NCBI GenBank assembly: GCA_001600695.1
Contig: BCKQ01000001.1
Location: 2,012,722 to 2,076,721, forward strand
Reading direction: 5' to 3'
Source of the DNA: Ascoidea asiatica
Lineage: Eukaryota > Ascomycota > Saccharomycetes > Ascoideales > Ascoideaceae
DNA length: 64,000 bases
The translations under genes and the position numbers were made by a program. The notes beneath the pieces were generated by a model that searched no databases, was not told the DNA's origin, and was given only the letters and a program-made list of their open reading frames with translations. This document shows positions 53,841 to 63,534 of this stretch, piece after piece; within the stretch, counting starts at the first letter, position 1; the number at the start of each line of letters is the position of its first letter.

Positions 53841-55262
53841 ATGTTTAGAAATATAATATTGGAATCAGTTCCAAGAGTATCTACTACTTCTTGTTTACTT
53901 AAAGAAATTAGTTTGAATGTTTCATATACGAATTTATTTTCAAAAAGAAATTTTTCTAATTCTTCAAATTTATTTTATGCAAAAAAACAAGTGAAATCAA
54001 ATTCTAAAGATAATAATTCTAAAAATGATAATGAAGATATATCTATTAAATTTTTTGGAAGAGATACAAATAATTTATCAGCAGGAATTGTTGGTTTAGC
54101 AAATGTTGGAAAATCAACTTTATTTCAAGCAATTACAAAATCTGAACTTGGTAATCCAGCAAATTATCCATTTGCAACAATTGATCCAGAAGAAGCAAGA
54201 GTAATTGTACCTTCAAAAAGGTTAGAAAATTTAAAAATTTTATATAAATCTAAAAAAGAAATTCCTGCAACTTTAAAAGTTATTGATATTGCAGGTTTAA
54301 CAAGAGGTGCATCAAAAGGTGAAGGTTTAGGTAATAAATTTTTAAATGATATTAAAAATGTTGATGGTATATTTCAAGTTATCAGAGGTTTTAAAGATGA
54401 ATCTATAACTCATATTGAAGGAAATGTTAATCCAATAAGAGATTTAGAAATTGTATTTGATGAATTAATTTTAAAAGATATGGAAATTATTGAAAATAAT
54501 TTAATAAAATTAACAAAAAAATTAAAAAGTTCAATAAATATTAATGATAAATCAAATTTAAATAATGAAATAAAAATTTTAAATAAATCTTTAAATAATT
54601 GTCTTTATGAAAATAAAAGAATTTTAAATTTTAATTGGAAATTAAATGAAATTGAAATTTTAAATAAATATAATTTATTAACTGCAAAACCAATAATTTA
54701 TCTTTTAAATGTTACAAAAAATGATTATATTAATGATTTTTATATAAATAAAGAAAAAATTAAAGAATGGATTTCAAAAAATTCTCCAAATGATGATTTA
54801 ATTTTATTTTCAGCAAATTTTGAAGAAGAATTAAATAAAAATTTATCCACTTCTACTTCTACTTCATCATCATCATCATCATATTCATCATCATCATTTC
54901 CTAAAATTATATCAAAAATGAGAAAAAGATTAAATTTAATAAGTTTTTTTACATGTGGACCATTGGAAGTTAGAGAATGGACAATTAGAAATGGAACTTA
55001 TGCACCAGAAGCTGCAAGTGTAATTCATTCAGATTTAATGAAAACTTTTATATCTGCACAAATTTCAAAATATAAAGATTTTAATAATTTTATAAAAGAA
55101 ATTGAAGATGAAAATGAAAATGAAAATAAAAAATTTGATATAAATAAATTTGATGAAAAAAAATTTCAAGAAGAATTAAAAATATATAGAGGTAGTAAAA
55201 AATATATTGTTGAAGATGGTGATATAATTTTATTTAAAGCAGGAAGTGCAAAAGCAAGATAA
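53841..55262 (+). CDS. YLF2: Mitochondrial YchF/OLA1-family GTPase Ylf2
   Basis: The 473-residue P-loop ATPase/GTPase is counted from ATG 53841; the frame is open a little further upstream but has no ATG. The N-terminus (MFRNIILESVPRVSTTSC...FSKRNFSNSSNLFYAKK) is basic, Ser-rich and free of acidic residues for about 20 residues, as in mitochondrial presequences. The G1 motif GLANVGKST (85-93), ANYPFATIDPEEARV, DIAGLTRGASKGEGLGNKFL and VDGIFQVIRGF are YchF signatures. The C-terminal TGS-like domain contains FFTCGPLEVREWTIRNGTYAPEAASVIHSD and ends in YIVEDGDIILFKAGSAKAR. The presequence points to the Ylf2 (YHL014C) branch rather than cytosolic Ola1. A Ser-rich insertion interrupts the middle. 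Confidence 0.9.
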   Translation: MFRNIILESVPRVSTTSCLLKEISLNVSYTNLFSKRNFSNSSNLFYAKKQVKSNSKDNNSKNDNEDISIKFFGRDTNNLSAGIVGLANVGKSTLFQAITKSELGNPANYPFATIDPEEARVIVPSKRLENLKILYKSKKEIPATLKVIDIAGLTRGASKGEGLGNKFLNDIKNVDGIFQVIRGFKDESITHIEGNVNPIRDLEIVFDELILKDMEIIENNLIKLTKKLKSSININDKSNLNNEIKILNKSLNNCLYENKRILNFNWKLNEIEILNKYNLLTAKPIIYLLNVTKNDYINDFYINKEKIKEWISKNSPNDDLILFSANFEEELNKNLSTSTSTSSSSSSYSSSSFPKIISKMRKRLNLISFFTCGPLEVREWTIRNGTYAPEAASVIHSDLMKTFISAQISKYKDFNNFIKEIEDENENENKKFDINKFDEKKFQEELKIYRGSKKYIVEDGDIILFKAGSAKAR

Positions 55263-55488
55263 GTATTTAAATAATGTAAATATTGTAAATAATGTAAATA
55301 AAGTGATAATATTAATTGTAATACAATAATTAATACAATATTTTATTTTAAGTAAAGAAAAAAAAAAAAAATTTGAAAAACTATAACTATTATAAAAATT
55401 AACAAAATTTACAAAATTTACAAAATTAATAGATATATACACTTGATAATTTATTAGAACTAAAAGGTTTTTCTGAAAATAAATAATT
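55263..55488. terminator. YLF2 3' flank
   Basis: This short AT-rich stretch with an A run near 55360-55372 and AAAATTTAC repeats separates the YLF2 stop from the tRNA gene. It presumably contains the YLF2 polyadenylation region. Confidence 0.3.
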
Positions 55489-55562
55489 GACTCCGTGGCC
55501 AAGCTGGCTAAGGCGTGAGACTGTTAATCTCAAGATCGACAGTTCGATCCTGTCCGGGGTCG
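55489..55562 (+). tRNA. tRNA-Asn (anticodon GTT)
   Basis: This is a 74-base cloverleaf. The acceptor arms GACTCCG and CGGGGTC pair (one T-G). The D-loop region is GGCCAAGCTGGCTAAGG (A box). The anticodon loop CTGTTAA has GTT at 55523-55525, and the T-arm contains AGTTCGATCC (B box). The discriminator is G. No intron is present. A T run about 10 bases downstream can terminate RNA polymerase III. Sequence and length are close to those of other yeast tRNA-Asn genes. Confidence 0.97.
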
Positions 55563-55667
55563 TTATTATTTATTTTTGTTTATTTTTTTAATAATTTAAT
55601 TTAAATTTGAACTAAATTAATTTTAAAAGATAAATCTTTGAAAGATAAATTTAAAAATTGATATTTA

Positions 55668-55997
55668 TTATAAGAAAGATAAAAGTAAAGAAATTGAGAA
55701 AAAAGAAAAGGTTGAAGGAAGTAATTTATTTGAACCACTATCGGAAGAAGCAGATGAAGAAGAAGAAGTAACAGATGCAGAAGAAGATGAACTAATTGCA
55801 CTAGTTGTCATAGTTGTAGAATCCATACTCATACTCATATCCATGGTAGTAGTAGTACCATCCATTATCATTGTTGTTGATATCATATCCATTGATGATG
55901 AAGATGAACTCATATTCATATCACTCATATCCATTGCATTACAATTAATTAAAATTGAAGAAGATAATAAAGTTAATAATGGTAAAGATAATTTCAT
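55668..55997 (-). CDS. Small Met-rich GPI-type surface protein
   Basis: The 109-residue protein has a signal peptide (1-21, ending INCNA). Residues 22-63 contain 13 methionines in MDM, MNM, MIM and MDMSMSMD patterns alternating with Ser, Thr and Asp. A Ser/Ala-rich stalk follows (64-92). The C-terminal hydrophobic tail is preceded by SGSN, which fits a GPI-attachment signal. Clustered MxM motifs in secreted regions are the copper(I)-binding Mets motifs known from the extracellular part of Ctr1-type transporters, but no transporter membrane spans are present here. The gene begins at ATG 55997 and is convergent with YLF2 and the tRNA. I recognise no named family; copper binding is inference. 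Confidence 0.7.
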   Translation of the reverse strand: MKLSLPLLTLLSSSILINCNAMDMSDMNMSSSSSSMDMISTTMIMDGTTTTMDMSMSMDSTTMTTSAISSSSSASVTSSSSSASSDSGSNKLLPSTFSFFSISLLLSFL

Positions 55998-56675
55998 TTT
56001 GAATAAAAATTTAAAATAATTAATATGTTAAATTTTTATTGTTTTTTAAATATTGAAAATATTGAAAATATTGGAAATATTGGAAAATTGATTATATTTA
56101 AATGAAAATTAATAAAAGAATTTTAATAAATAATAAATTCATTTTTGGAATAAATTATTATATACAGTATATAAAAAAAAGGTGTCATTAAATTAACAAA
56201 ATATCAGAATATTAATTAACAGTATTAATCTAATATTTTTCATTCATAATTGTAGCAAATTATGTAAAAATCAAGTTTTCAGATATTGTAAATCAAATCA
56301 AAACAAAATCAACAAAAAAAAAAAATGAGCAAATTTGAACAGATTTGGAGGTGGATACAGAAACAAACATTTCTTTAACTACAATAAGTGAAGTTGAAAA
56401 CTTATTTTATTATTTTTGGTTGTTAAGAAAAGCTTCTAAGGCATCTTATTTTCTTTATTTCTTTAACAAATTGGGGTGGAAGTATTTTCATTCAGAATGC
56501 TTTCAAGATAATTTAAAAGAACTAATCAATATAAACTACCAGTGAATAATATCAATATTTCAATAATATTTCAGCAAAATTTCATTCATCCATTTCTGGA
56601 AATTTCTAAATCAGAAATGCACCCTCGGATATTGGTAGCTGTCAGATGCATCACCTGACCAAGCTGTTTCCGGTG

Positions 56676-56687
56676 TCTCACGTGAGA
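56676..56687. promoter_or_regulatory. Perfect 12-base palindrome TCTCACGTGAGA
   Basis: This extended palindrome around CACGTG lies in the island upstream of the DSF2-like gene, 1.4 kb from its start. Confidence 0.45.
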
Positions 56688-57101
56688 ACCATCTAGGTGG
56701 TACCCTTCCGTCGTTAAGTTTCTGTTTGCGAGCGTCCAGTTCTGGAAGAAGTTTTTACTGTTTTGACTCTGAGAGAATGAAGCAAAAAGGTACAGAAAAC
56801 TGATGATTGATTCAATCTTTACACAACTCACTCAAGAAGGTTGTTCCTTGTTTATTGAAGGAGAATTGAGAAAGAAAAGTACACCAGAAGAGAATAAGGT
56901 GGAAGTTGAATGAAAACGAATCCAAGAAGAGTCGTGAACAGAGTTGAAGAGTTGAAGAGTTGAAGAGTTGGAAATAATACGCTTCAGCCTTTTAATAAAT
57001 TATTTCCATTTCCATTTTCCTCTGTTGTTTTGGTGTTTTGCCGTAGGAATGAAAATAAAACGTAATTTCCAGTGAGATCTGAGAAACCACTGTCATTCTC
57101 C

Positions 57102-57133
57102 CACAGTACCACAGTACCACAGTACCACAGTGC
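57102..57133. repeat. Four-copy CACAGTAC tandem repeat
   Basis: 8-base units are repeated three times exactly, with a fourth degenerate copy (CACAGTGC). Confidence 0.85.
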
Positions 57134-58082
57134 TAGTACTGAAGTATCCAATTATTGTGTTGGTGTACTTTTCTCACTCTTTTCTCACTCTTTCTCAGGC
57201 ACAACTTCCTCCACTTTCACTTTACTATTTTTCACTGCATTTCTATTCTATTTACGTAGTTCTAGTTTTAGTTCTATTCTATTCTACTATTCTATTATTA
57301 TTATTATTATTATCGATTTTAACAATACAATACAATACAATACAATACAATACAATATTTATATTTATATTCATAATTATAACTATCAGTTATAATTATA
57401 ACTACAATTATAATCATAATTCTTATCATCCTCATTATCATTATCTCATATCTCATATCTCATATCTCATATCTCATATACTACTAGTTCTTATCAGAAC
57501 TACTCTCAGTTTCAATTCTAAATATAAGTTCATCTTTATAAATAAAATTTTGGTAAAAAGCAAAAAAAAGAAAAAAGGAAAAAAAAACCCAAAAAAAGGT
57601 AAATAAATCAAATTAGAATCAAACAATCATTATCATTATCATATTCATTAGACATAATTGATTAATAAATTTATATTTTATTCAATATTAATAACCATTA
57701 TTCACTACTGTAGTAATTAATTTTTACTCTGATTAATAGCATAGCTCCCTCTGAAATATAAACAAGTTTTAAATTTTATACGTAATAATAATAATTCACT
57801 TTAAATCTAAGATTATTTAATAATATTTATTTATTCCTAATTAATATAATATATTCAATATAACTATTTCAATCAATCAATCAATCAATCATACATTATA
57901 TATCCATTATATATCTTTTTAAAGATTTAACTATCTTCTTCTTTTTTTTTTTTATCAAATACCTTTTATGTTTCAAAAATATACCTTTTTTCAAACAATT
58001 TAATTAATATTCTTCATTAAATTACCTCTAATAATAAGTAATAATCATATAAATATCATTTTAAAATATTATTTTCCTAATA

Positions 58083-58379
58083 ATGAATAATAATTCTTAT
58101 AATGATCCAATGGATTCTATTGTAAATTATAATGAAGATCAACAAAATTCAATATATAGACATCAATCAACAATGTCAATGGCTTCTGTTGATTCTGTTT
58201 CAACAACTGGTAGATTATTAGATAGACTTGGTTTAGATGATGATTGGGATGATGATGATTTAGATAATTATTCTTCCAATTCATTCAATTCAAATATTAA
58301 TATCAATAATAATATCAATAATATCAATAATATCAATAATATCAATAATATCAATAATATCAATAATAATATTAATAAT

Positions 58380-58417
<38 letters not shown>

Positions 58418-60506
58418 TAATACTTTTAACAACTTAAATAAAAATTTAAATTCAAATATAAATTCAAGTCGTATTCCAATTCAAAATCGTAATAACAATA
58501 ATAATAATCAAACAATGAATAATTTTATGAATCTTAATAATAATAATAATATACCTCAGAAATATCCTATTAATCAAGTTTCAAATAATTTTAAATCAAG
58601 AATAACTCAACCACAGCCCAGATATCCTCAACAACCTATTCAAAATAATCAAAATAATCAAAATAATCAACAAAGTCAACAAAATCAACAAAGTCAACAG
58701 AAAAATCAAATTAGACAACCAATTAATAACAACAACAACAACAATAATAATAACTCATCTTATGATAATAATCAAAAAAAACAAGGAGCTCCAATTTTAT
58801 CTCGTGGTATAAATCATAATTCAAATTCAAGATCAAAAAATAAAAAAATTTCAAATAATTTAGATTTAACTTTAGATATTATAAATAATACAAATAATCC
58901 AAATGAATCTTTACATAGAAAACATCTGAATCCATTATCTCCATTTAAATCAAGATTTGGTAAAAGAAGTCCAATTCAACAAAATTTTTCAAAAGATCAA
59001 TTAAATTCTCATTCAAATAAATCTAAATTTAATTCTCAACCTCAATCTCAATCACAATCTCAATCACAATCTCAATCCAAACCTCAACAACAAAATTCAG
59101 AATCTTTAATTAAATCTACTTCTCAATTAAAAAATAATTATCAAAGTAATCAAATTAATATTCAAAAACAAAATATTTCTCAAAATGATTTTAAAAATCC
59201 TCAACTTCCAAGAATGAATTCAAATGCAAGTTCAATTTCAAAATCAAATTCTTCAAGTCCAAATTTAAATTCTTTTAAACAACAACAACAACAATCTTCT
59301 TCTTCTTCTTCCTCTTCTTCTCCTATAATGAAAAATTCATCTTCAAATTCATCTTTTAACTCAAAACAGCAGCATCAACAGCAACAACATCAACAACAAC
59401 ATCAACAGCCAAAATATTCATCATTAGATCCTATTCCAAATTCTCCAATTCCTTTAACTACTCAAATTCAACCTCCTATTATATCTCAACAAAGAAAAAA
59501 TTCTCCTCCTGTAAGAGTTGCTGCAAATAGATTTCCTTCTTTAAAAACTAGATTTCTGAAAAATAAAGTTCAAGATGATTCTTCTGCTTTAAAAACTGCA
59601 ACTGCTCTTGGAAATGTTGTTGGACAAGTTAGTGCTCCTGTTGTTGTTAAAACTGTTTCAAATCCTCAAGTTGTTCATGCTTCATCAGCAGTAATAAATA
59701 TTGCAGATAATGAAGAAGATGATTCTGAAAATACTACTATTAATAATTCTAATGATATTAATCTTCTGAGACCAAGTATGTCTTCTTATAGAAATGGTAG
59801 TAGTAATAGTATAAATCAAATTAAAGATAATTTAACTGTAAATTCATCTAGAAATTCTTTACTGCTACGTAAAGGTTCTTATAATTCTTTAACTGATAGA
59901 AATTCAATAAGTTCAATTAATGATCAACCTCAAAGTTTTGATCCAGAAGAAGAAAGAGTTAAAAAAGCTATTAAATTACGAAAAGAAGGTTATCCAAGAG
60001 AAGCTTCTTATGAATTAAATATTGCTGCAAATAATGGTTCAAGAGCTGCAATGCTTTTATATGGTCTTGCATTAAGATATGGTTCTGGATTAAGAGTTGA
60101 TGAAAAAAAATCATTTCTTTGGATTTGTCGTGCTGCAAATGTTGATATAATTGTTTTAAATTCAAAAGATTTTTCTGTTGATCCATTTGATTTATCTGAA
60201 GCTATAATACCTAAATCTCCTATTGTTCCTGATGCTCAAGCATATTTTGAAATTGGAATGTCAATGATTAATGGTTGGGGTGTTGAAAAAAATGAAAATA
60301 AAGGTTTAGAATTTATTGAAAAAAGTGGAAGTTTAGCTTATGTTGAAGCAATGGTTGAAGCAGGTAATCTTTATTCTAAAAAAGGTAGTCATAGAAAGAA
60401 GAATTTACATAGAGCAGCTGCTTGGTATAGATTTGCAGATAAAAGAGATGGTAAACTTATTGGTCAGAGTTGGATTTACAAAGATAAATATATGAAGAGA
60501 AAATGA
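58083..60506 (+). CDS. DSF2: Sel1-repeat protein of Dsf2/Nif1 type
   Basis: The 807-residue protein starts with an acidic, conserved-looking segment (SMASVDSVSTTGRLLDRLGLDDDWDDDDL, about 31-60). About 540 residues of Asn/Gln/Ser-rich disordered sequence follow, with NIN repeats, Asn and Gln runs and basic RFGKRSP motifs. The C-terminal part (about 620-800) contains Sel1-like helical repeats (EASYELNIAANNGSRAAMLLYGLALRYGSGL, DAQAYFEIGMSMINGWGVEKNENKGLEF, HRAAAWYRFADKRDGKLIGQSWIYKDKYMKRK). This layout fits the fungal Dsf2/Nif1 group, which in fission yeast touches the Cdr-Wee1 cell-cycle kinases. Assignment within Sel1 proteins rests on architecture only. The gene contains four in-frame CTG codons, all in the disordered part. 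Confidence 0.7.
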
Positions 60507-61599
60507 TCCCACCTTAATACCAAATTCAAATACAAAAAAAAAAACATTTCAACCAATTCATTTCAGTTCAATTCCATAAACTTTTCTCATTTAAAAGAAT
60601 TCGTTTTGATTGGGAAACCATTCTTGCTCCCTGGTGAAAAGATTCTCATTATTTCATTTTTTATCATTGTTTATTATAAATTAATTTTATGGTTGTCAAT
60701 GTCAGTGATCTGTTCAATTCATTCATTCAACTTAATCTCTTTTTTCTTGCTCATGTATTCCCATAGGGTAATTAGTGATTTTTTTTTCATAATTTCAAAC
60801 TTAACATTTTGCTTTTTATATATTATATTGTCATTGATACCATTTGAGAATTTTGTTCAACTTTCATTTTAAATCCAGTCATGTCATATTAACAATGTTT
60901 TTCATCTAAAAGTGTTCCTTTTTGAATTTTTTTCCCTCACAAGAGTGTTTTTCTTATATTTTTTTTTCCTACTAAAAATTTGTTTATCTTATACTCTCTT
61001 CAATCTTTTATTCCAAATATTTTCATATGTTTTTTTTAAATTTTTTTTGATTTTTTTTATAAAATATTTTAAGATTTTTTGATTGTTTTATCTTTCATCT
61101 ATATCCTAGTTATCTGTTTGTTGTTTATAAGCTTGCTTGCTTTTTGTTGATTTTATTTTTTTTTATTCTTATGTTTATTTTTGAACCTTTGTTTCTGTAT
61201 TTTTGAAAAAAAGCTTACTATATATATATATTATTGTTATTTAAATCATTATTTCAATTAGATATTTTTCGTTTTCGTTTTCGTTAGTTTTCATTTTTTT
61301 TTTTTACAATTATTTTTTTTTAACAAATTTCTATTATTAGTTTATAATTAATACAATAATTTTTCAAAGGATTTCAAATCTTTATATGTAAATATATTAA
61401 GGTAAAATGCTAAACGTAAAACTAAAAAGAAAAATATATAAAACGAATCCAAAAAGCAATTCAAAAACTGGTCATATATATAATTGAAGAAAAGAATTTG
61501 GAAAAAGGGATGTAAATTTTATAAGAAAAAATGAATTTGTTCAAGGAAATTTAAGTTGAATATTGACAATGAGAATAGTTGAGATTACTTTTTTTTTTT
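60507..61599. other. T-rich convergent spacer DSF2-like / DAL1
   Basis: This 1.1 kb shared 3' flank is strongly T-rich on the plus strand, with TTTTCGTTTTCG repeats near 61270. It becomes A-rich toward DAL1. A Phe/Ile-rich open frame at about 60606-60872 is regarded as spurious. Confidence 0.55.
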
Positions 61600-63534
61600 T
61601 TAATATGTTCTTGGTTCTAAGATTAATTGTCCTAAAGGTTTTGAAGTGTGACCTTTTCCAATTGCAAAAACAGTATTACCTCTAAGAATTGTTTCAACAA
61701 CAACACCATATAATTCAAAACCATCATAAGCAGTTAATTTATTTTTAAAATGTAAATTTTTATTTTTTAATTTATATTTAACAGAAGGATCAAAAATTGC
61801 AAAATCAGCATCATAACCAAGTTTTATAAAACCTTTTTTATGACTTAAACCAACTTGTTTTGAAGTATTTTCACAAGTCCATTTTACAATTTCAGTTAAT
61901 TTTAATGGTGGATTTAATTTTAAACCTTCAGTATATAAAATTGGTAAACCTAAACCAACTGAAGAAATTCCACCCCAAGCAGCAAAAAAATCACCTTTTG
62001 ATAAACCTTTTAATTTTGGTATACAAGGAGAATGATCTGAAACTACAGAAGTTATAATATTATCTCTTAAAGCTTTCCATAATAATTTTTTATTTGATTC
62101 AGATCTTATTGGTGGACAACATTTAAAATGAGTTGCAGAATTTGGAATTTTTTCTGAACTTAAAGTTAAATAATGAAAACAAGTTTCAGTTGATAATTTT
62201 AAACCAGATTTTTTTGCAATTTGAATTAAAGGTATTGCATGATGAGTAGCTAAATGAACAATATGAATTGGTACCGAAGGTTCTTTAGTTGCACAATTTA
62301 TAATTTCTGCAATTGCAGTTGTTTCAAAAGAATCTGGACGAGAAGATAAAAAAGAAATATAAGCAGTTGGATCAATATCTTTTAAAATTGAATTTTCTTC
62401 AGCAGCATATAATAATGGAGAATTTAATGGAGAACTTAATTTATCAATTAATTTTGGTTCTGCAGCAGCTAAAATTGGAGATGAAGCCAATGCTTTTTTT
62501 TGTTTTTGAGTTAATGAATTATTTTCAATTTCAATATTATTTTCATTATTTTTATTATTTTTATTAATTTGATTAAAATTATCTGAATTTGATTTATAAT
62601 TTGATAAAGTTTCAGTATTATCTTTGATTAAATCCACTACTTTTTCAGGAGCTCTTTTTATAAAAGATGCAGAAACTCCAAGATTTAAACTTTCTAATTC
62701 TTCAGCTAAAGCAAATTCAGTACTTTTAACTGGAGGTACTGAAGAAGAAGAAGAAGAGGAAGGAGAAGGGGATTTAACTTTCTTAAGATCACTTTCTTCA
62801 TCATTAAGATCATCATCAAGACTAAAATTTGGAATAGTATTTTCAATTTTCTTTTTAGTATTGGTAGAAGAAGATGAAGATGAAGATGAAGATGGAATTG
62901 AATTTGAATTTGAATTTGAATTTGAGTGTTGATTTGGTTGCATTTCAGCATGAAACATAATTAAAGTATTTTTATTTTTAACAATTTTTAAAACTTTATC
63001 AATATAATTTGGAGTAATTGCAGGAAATTCATCAACACCAGAATCTATTAAAAAGCCTTTAAAACCTCTTACACCCATATTAATTAAAGGTATTAAATGA
63101 TTTAAATTTGATGGAATTAAACCACCCCAAAAACCAACATCAATCCAAGTTTTATCCTTTGCAGCATTAATTTTTATATTAAAATTTTCTATAGTTGTTG
63201 TTGGTGGAATTGCATTTAATGGCATATCTATTACAGTTGTTACACCACCAGAAGAAGCAGATTTTGTACCAGATTCAAAACCTTCCCATTCAGTTCTTCC
63301 AGGTTCATTTAAATGAACATGAGAATCAACTAAACCAGGTAAAATTATTAATGGAGATAAATTTCTATAATTTTTTTTATTTATATTATATAAATTTAAA
63401 ATTGGATCATTAATTAATAAAATTTTATTTTTAATTATATTTATAATTTTACCAGAATTTATTGAAAAAATTATTGTTGCTGGAATTATTGAATCATCAA
63501 TAATAACATTTGTTGAAGCTATTGCTTTTGACAT
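61600..63534 (-). CDS. DAL1: Allantoinase with a large disordered insertion
   Basis: This 644-residue metal-dependent amidohydrolase opens the hydantoin ring of allantoin to give allantoate, the first step of allantoin use as nitrogen source. The metal ligands are visible: His72 and His74 (DSHVHLNEPGRTEWEGF), Lys159 as the likely carboxylated lysine (RGFKGFLID), His195 (FHAEMQ), His427 (VHLATHH) and Asp500 (SDHSPC). Residues about 203-378 are a Ser/Asn/Glu-rich insertion between the His195 strand and DPTAYISFLSSRP. This makes the protein about 180 residues longer than Saccharomyces Dal1 (460). The frame is continuous through it and no splice signals are obvious. A pure T run (A on the coding strand) directly precedes the ATG at 63534. 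No other DAL gene is present in the window. Confidence 0.94.
   Translation of the reverse strand: MSKAIASTNVIIDDSIIPATIIFSINSGKIINIIKNKILLINDPILNLYNINKKNYRNLSPLIILPGLVDSHVHLNEPGRTEWEGFESGTKSASSGGVTTVIDMPLNAIPPTTTIENFNIKINAAKDKTWIDVGFWGGLIPSNLNHLIPLINMGVRGFKGFLIDSGVDEFPAITPNYIDKVLKIVKNKNTLIMFHAEMQPNQHSNSNSNSNSIPSSSSSSSSSTNTKKKIENTIPNFSLDDDLNDEESDLKKVKSPSPSSSSSSSVPPVKSTEFALAEELESLNLGVSASFIKRAPEKVVDLIKDNTETLSNYKSNSDNFNQINKNNKNNENNIEIENNSLTQKQKKALASSPILAAAEPKLIDKLSSPLNSPLLYAAEENSILKDIDPTAYISFLSSRPDSFETTAIAEIINCATKEPSVPIHIVHLATHHAIPLIQIAKKSGLKLSTETCFHYLTLSSEKIPNSATHFKCCPPIRSESNKKLLWKALRDNIITSVVSDHSPCIPKLKGLSKGDFFAAWGGISSVGLGLPILYTEGLKLNPPLKLTEIVKWTCENTSKQVGLSHKKGFIKLGYDADFAIFDPSVKYKLKNKNLHFKNKLTAYDGFELYGVVVETILRGNTVFAIGKGHTSKPLGQLILEPRTY

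Larger units (their letters stand above)
55998..58082. promoter_or_regulatory. Divergent spacer between the Met-rich gene and DSF2-like gene
   Basis: About 55998-56600 is AT-rich. About 56600-57180 is a GC-richer island with TCACCTGACC (56651), the palindrome TCTCACGTGAGA (56676-56687), GAAGAGTTGAAGAG repeats (56938-56968) and a CACAGTAC tandem repeat (57102-57133). AATAC repeats (57325-57358) and TATCTCA repeats (57447-57480) follow, then about 0.6 kb of AT-rich leader. A small frame-shifted open region lies at 56325-56545. Other open frames are T-rich artefacts. Confidence 0.5.

Noticed and set aside
7581-56658. Recurrent CAGGTG word (7582, 7636, 15850, 28704, 28890, 53589, 56651 on minus)
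   Set aside because: It is not palindromic, and this number is about what I would expect for such a word in GC-richer stretches of this length; needs a proper background test before it means anything.
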